DNA of 64,000 nucleotides, taken from positions 62,001 through 126,000 of the forward strand of contig CAJTIU010000009.1 of assembly GCA_910576335.1 (NCBI GenBank), given 5' to 3'. Positions within the stretch are counted from its first letter, which is position 1, and every line of letters begins with the position of its first letter. Positions 44,549 through 53,066 of the stretch are shown piece after piece. Source of the DNA: Lachnospiraceae bacterium (GTDB lineage: Bacteria > Bacillota > Clostridia > Lachnospirales > Lachnospiraceae). Below the pieces are notes generated by a model. The model was not told the DNA's origin and did not search any database. It saw only the letters and a list, made by a program, of their open reading frames with translations. A program made the position numbers and the translations under genes.

Positions 44549-45090
44549 TTATCGTCAGCTTTATCCGACTTATCCGTATCGGCAGGCCGCCAGGCCATAC
44601 CAAAGTTGATGTCTTTAAATAAAGCAGCTAAGCCTGTAATCTGTTTCAGTCTTAGAATCTCATCCTTATCCATTCCCAGATGCTTTGAGATCCATGCATC
44701 TGAGCGTCCTAATTCATGCAGCTCCCGTACAATATTGCTCATCAGATCCACATCATGACTTCCCCTGGCGCGGTTATGACGGATGGTGCTTGCCATTCTG
44801 TGATCCAGGGGCTTGTTGATGACAGAGACAGGGAGAAGCCCGTGTTCCCGTTCGTATATATCCGGGCATTCCAGCATGATGCGGTAGCGGTGGAATCCGT
44901 CTACAATAATATAGCTGTCATCCTCTTTATCATAGTAGCATACAACGGGCATGGTATATCCGTCTGCCTTAATGCTGTCATAGAGAAGCCGCATTTCGGG
45001 AGGGGCAACGGTGTTGGGATTATAGGTGTTTGGCTTAATCTTTTCAATTGGCACAGCGGTTACACTGTAGACAGGACTTTTACGCATCAT
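44524..45090 (-). CDS. ParB-like nuclease-domain protein, IbrB-like
   Basis: 188 residues; it overlaps the upstream PAPS-reductase-like gene by 11 bases. Residues about 10-100 are a ParB/Srx fold: VPIEKIKPNTYNPNTV, MRLLYDSIKADGYTMPVV and VDGFHRYR (the ParB box II equivalent). Then RHNRARGSHDVDLMSNIVRE, a DAWISKHLGMDKDEIL helix-turn-helix and ITGLAALF. This set and the paired gene match IbrB of IbrA/IbrB. The last about seven codons (GTGHFSP) come from repeat copy 3, so the C-terminus is probably not original. Confidence 0.82.
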   Translation of the reverse strand: MMRKSPVYSVTAVPIEKIKPNTYNPNTVAPPEMRLLYDSIKADGYTMPVVCYYDKEDDSYIIVDGFHRYRIMLECPDIYEREHGLLPVSVINKPLDHRMASTIRHNRARGSHDVDLMSNIVRELHELGRSDAWISKHLGMDKDEILRLKQITGLAALFKDINFGMAWRPADTDKSDKADDKGTGHFSP

Positions 45091-46411
45091 AATTCATCTC
45101 CTCAATACCTTTGTATTTTTCTTTTATTTCATTGATTCTCTTTTGCTGCTCCCGGTTCATGCCAAAACCCATGAAGCGGCAGATATGGTCGTTTTTCAGA
45201 ATGCAGTAGCACATACGCTTCCAGCTGGGGACGTCCCTGGAGGATTTGATGTCATCTGTATTGTCGGGAATACTTTCCAGAAATATAATCCTGGACTTTT
45301 TATTTAAAGTATAGTTTGAGACGCCGTTTCTTTTAATCTTGTATCCATGCTCTTCCAGCTCTTCAATCGTCTCCTCATCAAGGCCGCCTCCGGTTTTATG
45401 CCAGAACTCAATGGAAGAGTTGAACTTTTTGGCATAATTGTTGCGCAGTCTCGCCGGAAGAGTGTCAAGAAGGAACATTGTGTAGGATTTCCATGTATGG
45501 CCCGCAGGAAGTGTAACATTCCGGTAGCCCATGGCCTTTGTCCTGCCGTAGAGGGCACCGAAATTTGCTCCGCGGACCCTCCCCACAAGCTTTACCCAGA
45601 TTTCGGGGTCAATGACCCGGTACAGGTTCAGGGAATCTTTAGAGTAATCATTGAATGGAGAAGCTACACGCATTTGTGACACCGTAAGTCCGGCCTTATA
45701 ATAGAGATCGTACAGATGATTATAGTCATACTGGAATAAATAATTTGCATGCCAGATATCCTCTGTGGACCAGTCATACAAAGGTGAGGCGCACCACACG
45801 TCCTTGAACTGTTTTGTAATCCAGCATTCATCCTTGTAGCCGTATTTTTTATTTAAGACACCGCTGTACCGCTGCAGGGACTCATCGGCGCGGATGCCGA
45901 GAAGACAGACCGTTTTCTTCCTCCCATGGGACATGCGGTACCATCGGCCGAACTGCTTGGCCAGATCCTCCTGATGCATTTTATAGTGATAAGTAAACAT
46001 GGGATTATTCTCCAGATTGATGACGTATTCCTTATCAGGCATCTTGCGTACCCAGGCGCTTTTTTTCTTGTCATCCCAGGGATACCAGTACATTTCGTAG
46101 CTGCTCAGCGCAGTCCTTGTAGCCATGGGGAGGCAGACCCAGTAAGGTTCCACTTCATGCTTAATGCTTTCAAAAGTCTGTTCTACATATTCGGTGGTCA
46201 CAGTGTACTGGGCTTCAAAGTCCTGGTGGAAGACACCGAGCCGTTTCCATGGGAAATGCTTCCGCTGGTAATCCAGTACCATATTAAGAAGCAGCCCGCT
46301 GTCTTTTCCGCCTGAAAAAGAGATATAGATATTGTCAAATTCTTCAAAAATAAGTTCCATACGCTTTAAAAATGCTTCATAAACATTTTCACTTAAGTAT
46401 TTACGTTCCAA
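45080..46411 (-). CDS. PAPS-reductase-like (DUF3440) protein, IbrA-like
   Basis: 443 residues. The PP-loop ATP-binding motif SFSGGKDSG is at residues 32-39 and the body matches the DUF3440 group (WYPWDDKKKSAWVRKMPD, LLGIRADESLQRYSG, WTTEDIWH-like DWSTEDIWHAN, HKTGGGLDEETIEELEEHG). In Escherichia and Shigella, IbrA with IbrB raises transcription of genes such as eib; many copies are carried by phages or mobile DNA. The biochemical activity is not settled. It is the first of a two-gene operon on the minus strand. Confidence 0.85.
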   Translation of the reverse strand: MERKYLSENVYEAFLKRMELIFEEFDNIYISFSGGKDSGLLLNMVLDYQRKHFPWKRLGVFHQDFEAQYTVTTEYVEQTFESIKHEVEPYWVCLPMATRTALSSYEMYWYPWDDKKKSAWVRKMPDKEYVINLENNPMFTYHYKMHQEDLAKQFGRWYRMSHGRKKTVCLLGIRADESLQRYSGVLNKKYGYKDECWITKQFKDVWCASPLYDWSTEDIWHANYLFQYDYNHLYDLYYKAGLTVSQMRVASPFNDYSKDSLNLYRVIDPEIWVKLVGRVRGANFGALYGRTKAMGYRNVTLPAGHTWKSYTMFLLDTLPARLRNNYAKKFNSSIEFWHKTGGGLDEETIEELEEHGYKIKRNGVSNYTLNKKSRIIFLESIPDNTDDIKSSRDVPSWKRMCYCILKNDHICRFMGFGMNREQQKRINEIKEKYKGIEEMNYDA

Positions 46412-46533
46412 GTTTTAAACACCCCACGATCTTTTGTGAATAAATATGGTAAATATTTCCAGTCCTCGTAAAATAATTTAACACATATTGAAACAAGATT
46501 CAAGACCGCGCATTCTGTAAGAATGTGATTCAA

Positions 46534-46677
46534 TTACTATTTACGGACTAACTATCCGCTCATAGTAACGCATCCAGTCCATTTTAAAGTCGCTTTCAGC
46601 GAGGGCTGGATGCCGTTGTCCGCCATTTTATCGGCTCGGAGGCCGTGCAGCGGAGTGCACGACCCCGTGAATAGTAA
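46534..46677. repeat. MITE-like non-coding element, 144 bp
   Basis: Terminal inverted repeats TTACTATTTACGG (46534-46546) and CCGTGAATAGTAA (46665-46677, one mismatch). Inside, GCATCCAGTCC pairs with GGGCTGGATGC and GTGCA with TGCAC. It has no reading frame. It fills most of the gap between the IbrA-like gene and the DUF2877 gene. Confidence 0.6.
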
Positions 46678-46688
46678 CGTGATCCATA

Positions 46689-47546
46689 CTATAGCTTTAA
46701 TGCATAGAGGACTCCGCACAGGGTATCGATTCCGGAGGAATGTCCGATTTTTGAGAACATAGAAAGAATTTCTCCAGGGGAAGGCTTGTGCCTCAGTGTA
46801 TTGACGGCCAGGCTGTACTGCCCTTTGAGGGCGCAGGAAAGAAAAGCGGCACTGATATCCACGGTGTCAGAAAGACGGCTGTTAATTCCTTCTCTTAAGG
46901 CCCGGCAGAATTCATGATTCTCCTGACCGGTCAGAGTGAGCCCGGCCAGAACCCCGCACAGAAAATCATCGCCTCCTGGTGTGAGTCCGCCTCCCAGGCC
47001 AATCAGAGAGGTCAGGCGGCTTCCAGCTTTCTGATATTTTTGCTGACGGTACAGCTCTTCACATTCCCTGATAATTTTTTTTGCTGTAAGGAGGATGAGG
47101 GACAGTTCTCTTTTTGGTTCCCCATAAAATATGGAATCAAAGCCGCCTGTTTTTGTGCCTGAGAGAACCACATTTATGCTTTCGGCCAGATACAGGCGGA
47201 ATTCCCCGGTCTGGGCTGCATCTACAGGGCGAAGCAGAAGATTGTGTCTGTCTGCACCGGCACAGGAGATGACACAGGATTTATCTGGAGAGCAGATTTC
47301 TATCTGGCTTGCTGACAGGCGTACAGGTGTTCCTGCTTTTATGGAGAGGAGTTCCATATCATGAGCAGAAAGCTCTGTGACAAGACTAATAGGAGACAGA
47401 GGTGAATTTTTGGCCTGAAGTGCTATGAGTTCCTTTCCAAGGCTGAGATTGATGGTCTTGCGGTAAACGGAATGTACGGCTCCGTTTTTTGATTTTTTTA
47501 TAATTCCTGAAGCATAATCCGACATTTTGGTAATAGATAATTTCAT
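46689..47546 (-). CDS. DUF2877 protein (AllH/YlbF-like)
   Basis: 285 residues. The conserved DUF2877 block LIGLGGGLTPGGDDFLCGVLAGL is split across about residues 188-210, followed by SDTVDISAAFLSCALKGQYS and IGHSSGIDTLCGVLYAL. The E. coli homologue (YlbF, AllH) works with FdrA and YlbE in oxamate carbamoyl transfer at the end of anaerobic allantoin use. Those partners are not in the window. It is divergent from the allantoinase-type gene, which supports a link to that pathway. Confidence 0.8.
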   Translation of the reverse strand: MKLSITKMSDYASGIIKKSKNGAVHSVYRKTINLSLGKELIALQAKNSPLSPISLVTELSAHDMELLSIKAGTPVRLSASQIEICSPDKSCVISCAGADRHNLLLRPVDAAQTGEFRLYLAESINVVLSGTKTGGFDSIFYGEPKRELSLILLTAKKIIRECEELYRQQKYQKAGSRLTSLIGLGGGLTPGGDDFLCGVLAGLTLTGQENHEFCRALREGINSRLSDTVDISAAFLSCALKGQYSLAVNTLRHKPSPGEILSMFSKIGHSSGIDTLCGVLYALKL

Positions 47547-47618
47547 GGAAACAGATCCCCTTTCTACTGTATTGATTATTATTTATTTGGCAATATTTAT
47601 GATAGATAGGTGTTTTGC

Positions 47619-47673
47619 GTGTCAAGAGGTCATGCTTTTTCATGCAAGCATGAAACGCATGACCTTTTGACAC
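47619..47673. repeat. Nested inverted repeats in the divergent DUF2877/allantoinase control region
   Basis: The outer arms GTGTCAAGAGGTCATGC (47619-47635) and GCATGACCTTTTGACAC (47657-47673) have one wobble pair. Inside is TTTCATGC-AA-GCATGAAA. The remaining part of 47547-47976 is AT-rich leader and promoter DNA with no gene. It could be an operator, an RNA switch for the DUF2877 leader, or a small inserted repeat. Confidence 0.6.
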
Positions 47674-47976
47674 TTGTATTATGTTATCAGAATCAAAATA
47701 AAAATACAATCGGGAAAAATAAAAAGTGGTTGTTAAAATTTTAATTTTTTTTGTACATATTTTAATCGGATTATGTCGTAATATGAATTAATTTGAATAG
47801 ATAATCTTTAAATTTTATGAAATAGCGTTTATTTTTGTCTATATTTCACAAAAAAAGAGTTTCAGATTTGATAATTAATGATATTGTGCTTTGCGTGGTT
47901 TTGCTTTAAAATACATATAGGATGTTAAAAAAGGGTTGACCAGTTGTTTTTTTAATTTTTTAAGGAGGTACAGTAC

Positions 47977-49380
47977 ATGTACGATTTAGTGATTCGAAAT
48001 GGAAAACTAGTAACTCCGGATCGTATCTATGAAGCAGACATTGCCATTACAGATGGTAAGTATGCTGCATTTTTTGCGCCCGGAACCGAAGCGGAAGCGA
48101 AGGAGACAATTGATGCAAAGGGCAATTACGTGTTCCCGGGAATTATAGACTGTCATGCGCATCTGAATGAGCCTGGCTTTGAGTACAGAGAGGACTTTGA
48201 AACAGGGTCGCGGGCAGCGGCTGTGGCAGGCTGTACGACACTGATTGATATGCCGCTCAACAATGATCCGTCTCTTATGAACAAAGAAATCTTTGATCTT
48301 AAGATGAGCAGGATCAGCAAGCACTCTGTTGTTGACTACGCGCTCTGGGGCGGGCTTGTAGGCGACTATGACGACAAGCCGGGTTCCGTAAAGAACAACA
48401 TGAATGACCTGGTAGACCTGTATAACTGCGGCGTTGCCGCTTTCAAAGGATTTACCTGCCCCAACGGCGACCTGTTCCCCACAGTGAATATGGGAAATGT
48501 CCGTAAGGCGCTTGAGATCTTAAAGCCATACGGCGCTTTGTGCGGTTTCCACTGCGAAGAGTATGGCCAGGTATTAGAGAGAGAGAAGGAAGCAAAGGCA
48601 AAGGAAGGCCAGACGAACGAGCAGAAAATCCGTGATTTCCTTGATTCCCATGATGTATGGACAGAGTATGTTGCTACAAAGAATGTGATTGACATGGCGA
48701 GAGCTACAGGTGGGCGTGTACACATCTGCCATGTAAGTCATCCGATGGTAGCACAGGTTGTAAAGGACGCCATCCATGAAGGGCTCCCGATTACGGCAGA
48801 GACATGCCCTCATTACCTTGGATTTACAGAGGATTTTGTGTTTGAAAAAGGCGCTCCGGCAAAATGTACGCCGCCGATGCGTACAAAGGAAGATATGGAA
48901 AAACTTTGGGATTATGTCCTTGACGGAACCCTGTCCTGCGTAGGAAGCGACCATTCTCCGGCAGCAGACGAGGAGAAGGATAATGAAACAAAGGATATCT
49001 GGCATGCATGGGGCGGACTGAACGCAATCCAGTTCTTCCTTCCGATGATGTTCGATATGGTTGTGAATAAGAAGGGATTAAGCCCGACTTTAATCGCAAA
49101 GGTTATGGATTACAATCCGGCGAAGATCTTCGGTCTGTACGGACGCAAAGGCGCATTTGAGCTTGGATTCGATGGTGATATTGTAATCGTAGATCCTGAG
49201 AAGGCATGGAAAGTAGATCAGACGAAGCTCCTTACTAAGGGGCACGTGTCCTGTTTCGACGGGCAGGAAGGAAAGGGAGCTGTGACATGTACCATCATCA
49301 GAGGTAAAGTAGTTGCCGCTGATGGTATGTACAAAGATGAAGCAGTAGGATATGGCGAGTATATCACGCCGGTAAAATAA
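47977..49380 (+). CDS. Allantoinase-family cyclic amidohydrolase (first paralogue)
   Basis: 467 residues; AAGGAGG site before ATG 47977. TIM-barrel amidohydrolase with metal ligands in IDCHAHLNEPGF, the lysine in AFKGFTCPNG, FHCEEY, HICHVSHP and VGSDHSPA. It resembles AllB and related dihydropyrimidinase-like enzymes that open a five- or six-membered cyclic ureide. DUF2877 nearby and the NCS1 permease behind favour allantoin or a related purine product, but the sequence alone does not fix the substrate. The last codon is part of a GTAACTG-type hairpin. Confidence 0.85.
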   Translation: MYDLVIRNGKLVTPDRIYEADIAITDGKYAAFFAPGTEAEAKETIDAKGNYVFPGIIDCHAHLNEPGFEYREDFETGSRAAAVAGCTTLIDMPLNNDPSLMNKEIFDLKMSRISKHSVVDYALWGGLVGDYDDKPGSVKNNMNDLVDLYNCGVAAFKGFTCPNGDLFPTVNMGNVRKALEILKPYGALCGFHCEEYGQVLEREKEAKAKEGQTNEQKIRDFLDSHDVWTEYVATKNVIDMARATGGRVHICHVSHPMVAQVVKDAIHEGLPITAETCPHYLGFTEDFVFEKGAPAKCTPPMRTKEDMEKLWDYVLDGTLSCVGSDHSPAADEEKDNETKDIWHAWGGLNAIQFFLPMMFDMVVNKKGLSPTLIAKVMDYNPAKIFGLYGRKGAFELGFDGDIVIVDPEKAWKVDQTKLLTKGHVSCFDGQEGKGAVTCTIIRGKVVAADGMYKDEAVGYGEYITPVK

Positions 49381-49403
49381 CTGTGAGAGTACTGAGCAGT
49401 TAC
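49378..49403. repeat. TAACTG/CAGTTAC hairpin repeat, copy 5
   Basis: TAACTG (49378-49383; its TAA is the stop codon of the amidohydrolase) and CAGTTAC (49397-49403), followed by GATGAAA as in copies 6 and 7. Confidence 0.7.
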
Positions 49404-49423
49404 GATGAAAAAGGAGAGAGATT

Positions 49424-50788
49424 ATGAGTGATGTAAATAACGAAAAGAAACAGGCCAGCTCAATTGCCCCGATTAAAAAGGAGGACCGGATCATGAGCTG
49501 GGGCTCCAATACCATGTTATGGCTCGGCGGATGTATTTCCATCGGTACCCTGTCCATGGGCTCAGCCCAGCTTGAAAACGGACTTAACCTGCTGCAGTTA
49601 TTCCTTGCGGTATTAATTGGTTCTACCATTCTGGTTGTAGGTATTGCATGCAATGACCAGTTTTCCTATGTAACAGGCGCGCCTTATGCAGTACAGCTTA
49701 AGATGTCCTTTGGTACAAAGGGAAGTATTGTTCCTGTATTCATAAGAGGTCTTCCGGCGATTGTATGGTATGGTTATCAGACATGGCTTGGAGGTACGGC
49801 TATTAATAATATCTTCCGTGCATTCGGACTGGATATTCAGTATGGATATGTAATCTTCTTTGTTTTGTTCCAGCTGATTCAGATCTTCCTTTCCACAAAG
49901 GGATTCCAGGGAGCAAAATGGGTTGGAAATATTGGCGGCGTGGTTATTACAGTTGCTATGCTTTACCTGTTATACCTCTGCCTGACAACACAGTGGGATG
50001 CAATTTCCGCGAACCTTCTTGGTATCGAAGGAACATGGGGGATGCCGTTCGTGGCAGCAATCATTGCATTCTTCGGCAACAGTACAACGGTTATGCTGAA
50101 TGCCGGCGACTACTCACGAGAAGTAAAAGACGGCTATTCAAGCCCTGTACGTGGAATTTCCTATTTCCTCGCCATGGTTCCTGCAACCGTACTTCTTGGT
50201 ATGATCGGCGCTATGGCGTGCTCTGCAACAGGCGTTGCAAATCCGATCAATGCATTTTATGAGATGGTTGACAGCAAGCTTGTTCTTGTTGTAACTCTGT
50301 GCTTCATTATTATGGCACAGTTGTCAACAAACCTTGCGTCTAACGTAATCCCGCCGGCATATGCATTTATGGATGTATTTAAGATGAAGCACCGGACAGC
50401 AGTTATTATTGTTGGTATCCTTGCGGTATGTACCTGTCCATGGGTTCTGACAAATGACAGCTCTGCAGCAGGTCTTGCTCTGTTTACAAAGATTTATACT
50501 GCATTCTTCGGACCAATCTTTGCAGTACTGATTACGGATTACTTTATTCTTCACAGAAGAAAGATCTCTGATTCCTTACTGAAGGATCTGTACAATGACG
50601 AAGGAGAGCACAGGGGTGTGAACTGGGCGGCAATTATCGCCATTGCAGTAGGCGCTGTGATCGGTCTGTTTAATGTTGACATTTCCTTCTTTACAGCTAC
50701 GATTCCGACGGCTCTTATTTTCTATTTTGGTATGAAGATTATGCCGTCATGCGCGAACTTCAGAAAGGGTACGACATTAGATAAATAA
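49424..50788 (+). CDS. NCS1-family nucleobase/allantoin-type permease (first paralogue)
   Basis: 454 residues and about twelve membrane helices: WLGGCISIGTLSMGSAQLE, GAPYAVQLKMSFGTKGSIV, GLPAIVWYGYQTWLGGTAI, LNAGDYSREV and FGPIFAVLITDYFILHRRK. The NCS1 family brings in purines, pyrimidines, allantoin or hydantoins by ion symport. Likely feeds the hydrolase at 47977. Its stop overlaps the next gene by one base. Confidence 0.9.
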   Translation: MSDVNNEKKQASSIAPIKKEDRIMSWGSNTMLWLGGCISIGTLSMGSAQLENGLNLLQLFLAVLIGSTILVVGIACNDQFSYVTGAPYAVQLKMSFGTKGSIVPVFIRGLPAIVWYGYQTWLGGTAINNIFRAFGLDIQYGYVIFFVLFQLIQIFLSTKGFQGAKWVGNIGGVVITVAMLYLLYLCLTTQWDAISANLLGIEGTWGMPFVAAIIAFFGNSTTVMLNAGDYSREVKDGYSSPVRGISYFLAMVPATVLLGMIGAMACSATGVANPINAFYEMVDSKLVLVVTLCFIIMAQLSTNLASNVIPPAYAFMDVFKMKHRTAVIIVGILAVCTCPWVLTNDSSAAGLALFTKIYTAFFGPIFAVLITDYFILHRRKISDSLLKDLYNDEGEHRGVNWAAIIAIAVGAVIGLFNVDISFFTATIPTALIFYFGMKIMPSCANFRKGTTLDK

Positions 50789-51471
50789 TGGACGAAAAAA
50801 AGTCAGTGGAAGAGTATATGGCGGAGCTTGGGGATATTGTATTGTTGGAGGAGTCGCTTTGCAGGCAGAAAAAAACTGCAGAAGTATATGCGGACTATAC
50901 CTATATCCCCAGGGAGCCGCCGCAGTACAGGAACAGGGCTTCCCTGGGCATGATTTCGCTTTCAGTTACCTGGGCGCTGTTTGATATCTTTGCATTTTTT
51001 ATGGGCTATACGAAGATCGGCATTGGCGCATCGGTATTTACAGCTGCTCTTGTCATTTTCTTCCTAGTATTAAAAATGCGGGGGACGAGGGCTTACCAGA
51101 AGCTTCTGAAGGAATATGAGGAGTACTGCCATGCATATGAGCTGGTGAAGCTTCTGGAGGAACCAGAGCAGCGTACAAGAAGGATGCTTGAAAGCCTTTA
51201 TAAGAAGAGTGCAGTTTATGAAAGATACCAGAACCTAAACGCGGTATGTGCCATACAGGATTATCTGAGATCGGGCAGGGCTTCGTCCATTTACGGATCA
51301 GAGAGCGTCTACAGACTGTACGATAAGGAGATCCAGAAGGGAAATGTCCCGGATAGGAAACGGGAGATTGAATGTGAGATTCACTTAGTGGATCAGATTC
51401 CGGAATACTGCCAGGAGACGGAACGTCTCCTGGATGAAATAGAAAAGAGAAATAAAAAACAAGGAGGCTAA
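50788..51471 (+). CDS. Uncharacterised two-helix membrane protein
   Basis: 227 residues, no family recognised. Two membrane segments at about residues 53-72 and 77-95, flanked by charged helical parts; the long C-terminal region (about 100-227) is rich in Glu, Arg and Tyr and could form a coiled coil or helical bundle. It has no signal peptide. It is read directly from the permease stop (one-base overlap) and 1 base before the second hydrolase, so it belongs to the same operon. It may be an accessory or sensor for the permease. Confidence 0.7.
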   Translation: MDEKKSVEEYMAELGDIVLLEESLCRQKKTAEVYADYTYIPREPPQYRNRASLGMISLSVTWALFDIFAFFMGYTKIGIGASVFTAALVIFFLVLKMRGTRAYQKLLKEYEEYCHAYELVKLLEEPEQRTRRMLESLYKKSAVYERYQNLNAVCAIQDYLRSGRASSIYGSESVYRLYDKEIQKGNVPDRKREIECEIHLVDQIPEYCQETERLLDEIEKRNKKQGG

Positions 51472-51472
51472 A

Positions 51473-52849
51473 ATGATGTATGATGTATTGGTGAAAAACG
51501 GTAAGATCGTTACTGCTGATTGTGTCATAGAAGGAAATGTTGCAATAAAGGACGGTAAGATTGCGGCAGTCCTTACAGCAGGCGATGAGCCGGAGGCGGC
51601 AAAGGTGATTGATGCGGCAGGGAAATATGTATTCCCGGGAGCAATTGATACCCATGCACACCTTAATGATCCGGGCTTTGAATGGCGTGAGGATTATGAA
51701 CACGGAACAGCAGCAGCTGCCCTTGGCGGATATACTACTGTGATTGACATGCCTCTTCAGAATGATCCGTGTATGACCAATGCGGAAGCATTTGATTTTA
51801 AAGAAAACAAGGTTTCCCCCAATGCGTATGTTGATTTCTGCTTCTGGGGCGGACTTACAAGCTATAATTTTAATGACTTAAAAGATCTGGATGAGAAGGG
51901 ATGCGTATCCTTCAAGTCCTTCATCGGGCCGGTATCTCCGGACTATGAGTCTTTAAATTACGGCCAGGCTTTAGAAGCCATGGACATCATTAAGCAGTTT
52001 GGCGGCCGTGCAGGCTTCCACTGTGAAGACTATGCGATCATCAAGAACCAGGAGAAGAGGATGAAGGAGGCCGGACGCAATGACTGGAAGGCATTCCTTG
52101 AATCCCGCCCGGTGGTTGCAGAGATTGTTGCAACAGATGCGATTATTGAGATTGCAAAGGCCACAGGCTGCAAGGCGCACATCTGTCATGTATCCCACCC
52201 GGCAGTTGCGAAGAAGATCAAGGCGGCTCAGGATGAAGGATATGATATTACGGCAGAGACCTGTACACATTATCTTACCTTTAGCAATGAAGATGTCATA
52301 GAAAAAGGACCGCTTTACAAATGCGCGCCGATTCTTCAGCCCAAAGAGGCGGTTGAGGAGATGTGGGAGTATGTAAAGGCAGGCGTATTCAGTGGAATCG
52401 CTTCTGACCATTCCCCGTGCTCCTATGACGAGAAGTACAATGAGATTCTCGGTAACAAGATTGAGACAGTCTTTGACGTATGGGGCGGATGCTCCGGCAT
52501 CCAGAGCGGCTTCCAGGCGGCCTTTAGCGAAGGCGTTGTAAAGCGCGGCGTATGCCCGACCGTATTAGCGAACGCTATGTCTGTACTGCCTGCTAAGGCA
52601 TTCGGAATCTATGGTAAGAAGGGTGACATTAAGCCAGGCTTTGATGCGGATCTTCTCATTGTTGACCCGGAGAAGGAATGGGAGATTACAGAGGATTCCC
52701 TTCTGTATGTCAATAAAATCTCAGCCTTTGTGGGCTTGAAGGGGAAAGGAATTCCGGTTATGACGCTGGTGCGCGGCAATGTTATCGCCGAGGATGGCAA
52801 GATCGTTGGCGAAAAGGGAACCGGCGAACTGGTGAAGAAGCTGAGATAG
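51473..52849 (+). CDS. Allantoinase-family cyclic amidohydrolase (second paralogue)
   Basis: 458 residues; AAGGAGG before ATG 51473. It keeps the metal and catalytic residues: IDTHAHLNDPGF, SFKSFIGPVS (lysine), FHCEDYA, HICHVSHP, IASDHSPCS. It differs from the first paralogue in the substrate loops (for example MPLQNDPCMTN in place of MPLNNDPSLMN), so the two may act on different cyclic ureides. Its last 16 codons are part of a 97-bp tandem duplication. A matching permease follows. Confidence 0.85.
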   Translation: MMYDVLVKNGKIVTADCVIEGNVAIKDGKIAAVLTAGDEPEAAKVIDAAGKYVFPGAIDTHAHLNDPGFEWREDYEHGTAAAALGGYTTVIDMPLQNDPCMTNAEAFDFKENKVSPNAYVDFCFWGGLTSYNFNDLKDLDEKGCVSFKSFIGPVSPDYESLNYGQALEAMDIIKQFGGRAGFHCEDYAIIKNQEKRMKEAGRNDWKAFLESRPVVAEIVATDAIIEIAKATGCKAHICHVSHPAVAKKIKAAQDEGYDITAETCTHYLTFSNEDVIEKGPLYKCAPILQPKEAVEEMWEYVKAGVFSGIASDHSPCSYDEKYNEILGNKIETVFDVWGGCSGIQSGFQAAFSEGVVKRGVCPTVLANAMSVLPAKAFGIYGKKGDIKPGFDADLLIVDPEKEWEITEDSLLYVNKISAFVGLKGKGIPVMTLVRGNVIAEDGKIVGEKGTGELVKKLR

Positions 52850-52991
52850 AAGCTGAAATGTAACTGCGAAGGTACTGGGCAGTTACGATGAAATCAAGAT
52901 TGTTGGCGAAAAGGGAACCGGCGAACTGGTGAAGAAGCTGAGATAGAAGCTGAAATGTAACTGCGAAGGTACTGGGCAGTTACGATGAAAT
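52798..52991. repeat. 97-bp tandem duplication (two copies)
   Basis: 52798-52894 and 52895-52991 are the same except at one base (52803 C, 52900 T). Each holds the last codons of the second hydrolase (read VGEKGTGELVKKLR), its stop, and a GTAACTG hairpin. Copy 2 has no start and is non-coding. It is a recent change, since the copies have hardly diverged. Confidence 0.95.
52860..52886. repeat. GTAACTG/CAGTTAC hairpin repeat, copy 6
   Basis: GTAACTG-CGAAGGTACTGGG-CAGTTAC. Copied by the 97-bp duplication to 52957-52983, which is copy 7. Lies after the stop codon of the second hydrolase. Confidence 0.8.
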
Positions 52992-53066
52992 TATACTGTG
53001 CACGGGCGGGGTTCCATGGAATCCTGCGCCCGGAACGTAAAAGAGAAATAAGGAGAGAGTGAAAGA

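Noticed and set aside
52860-52983. The two hairpins of the 97-bp duplication as a CRISPR array
   Set aside because: Only two units, no spacers of differing sequence, and no cas genes. The units are a plain tandem duplication.
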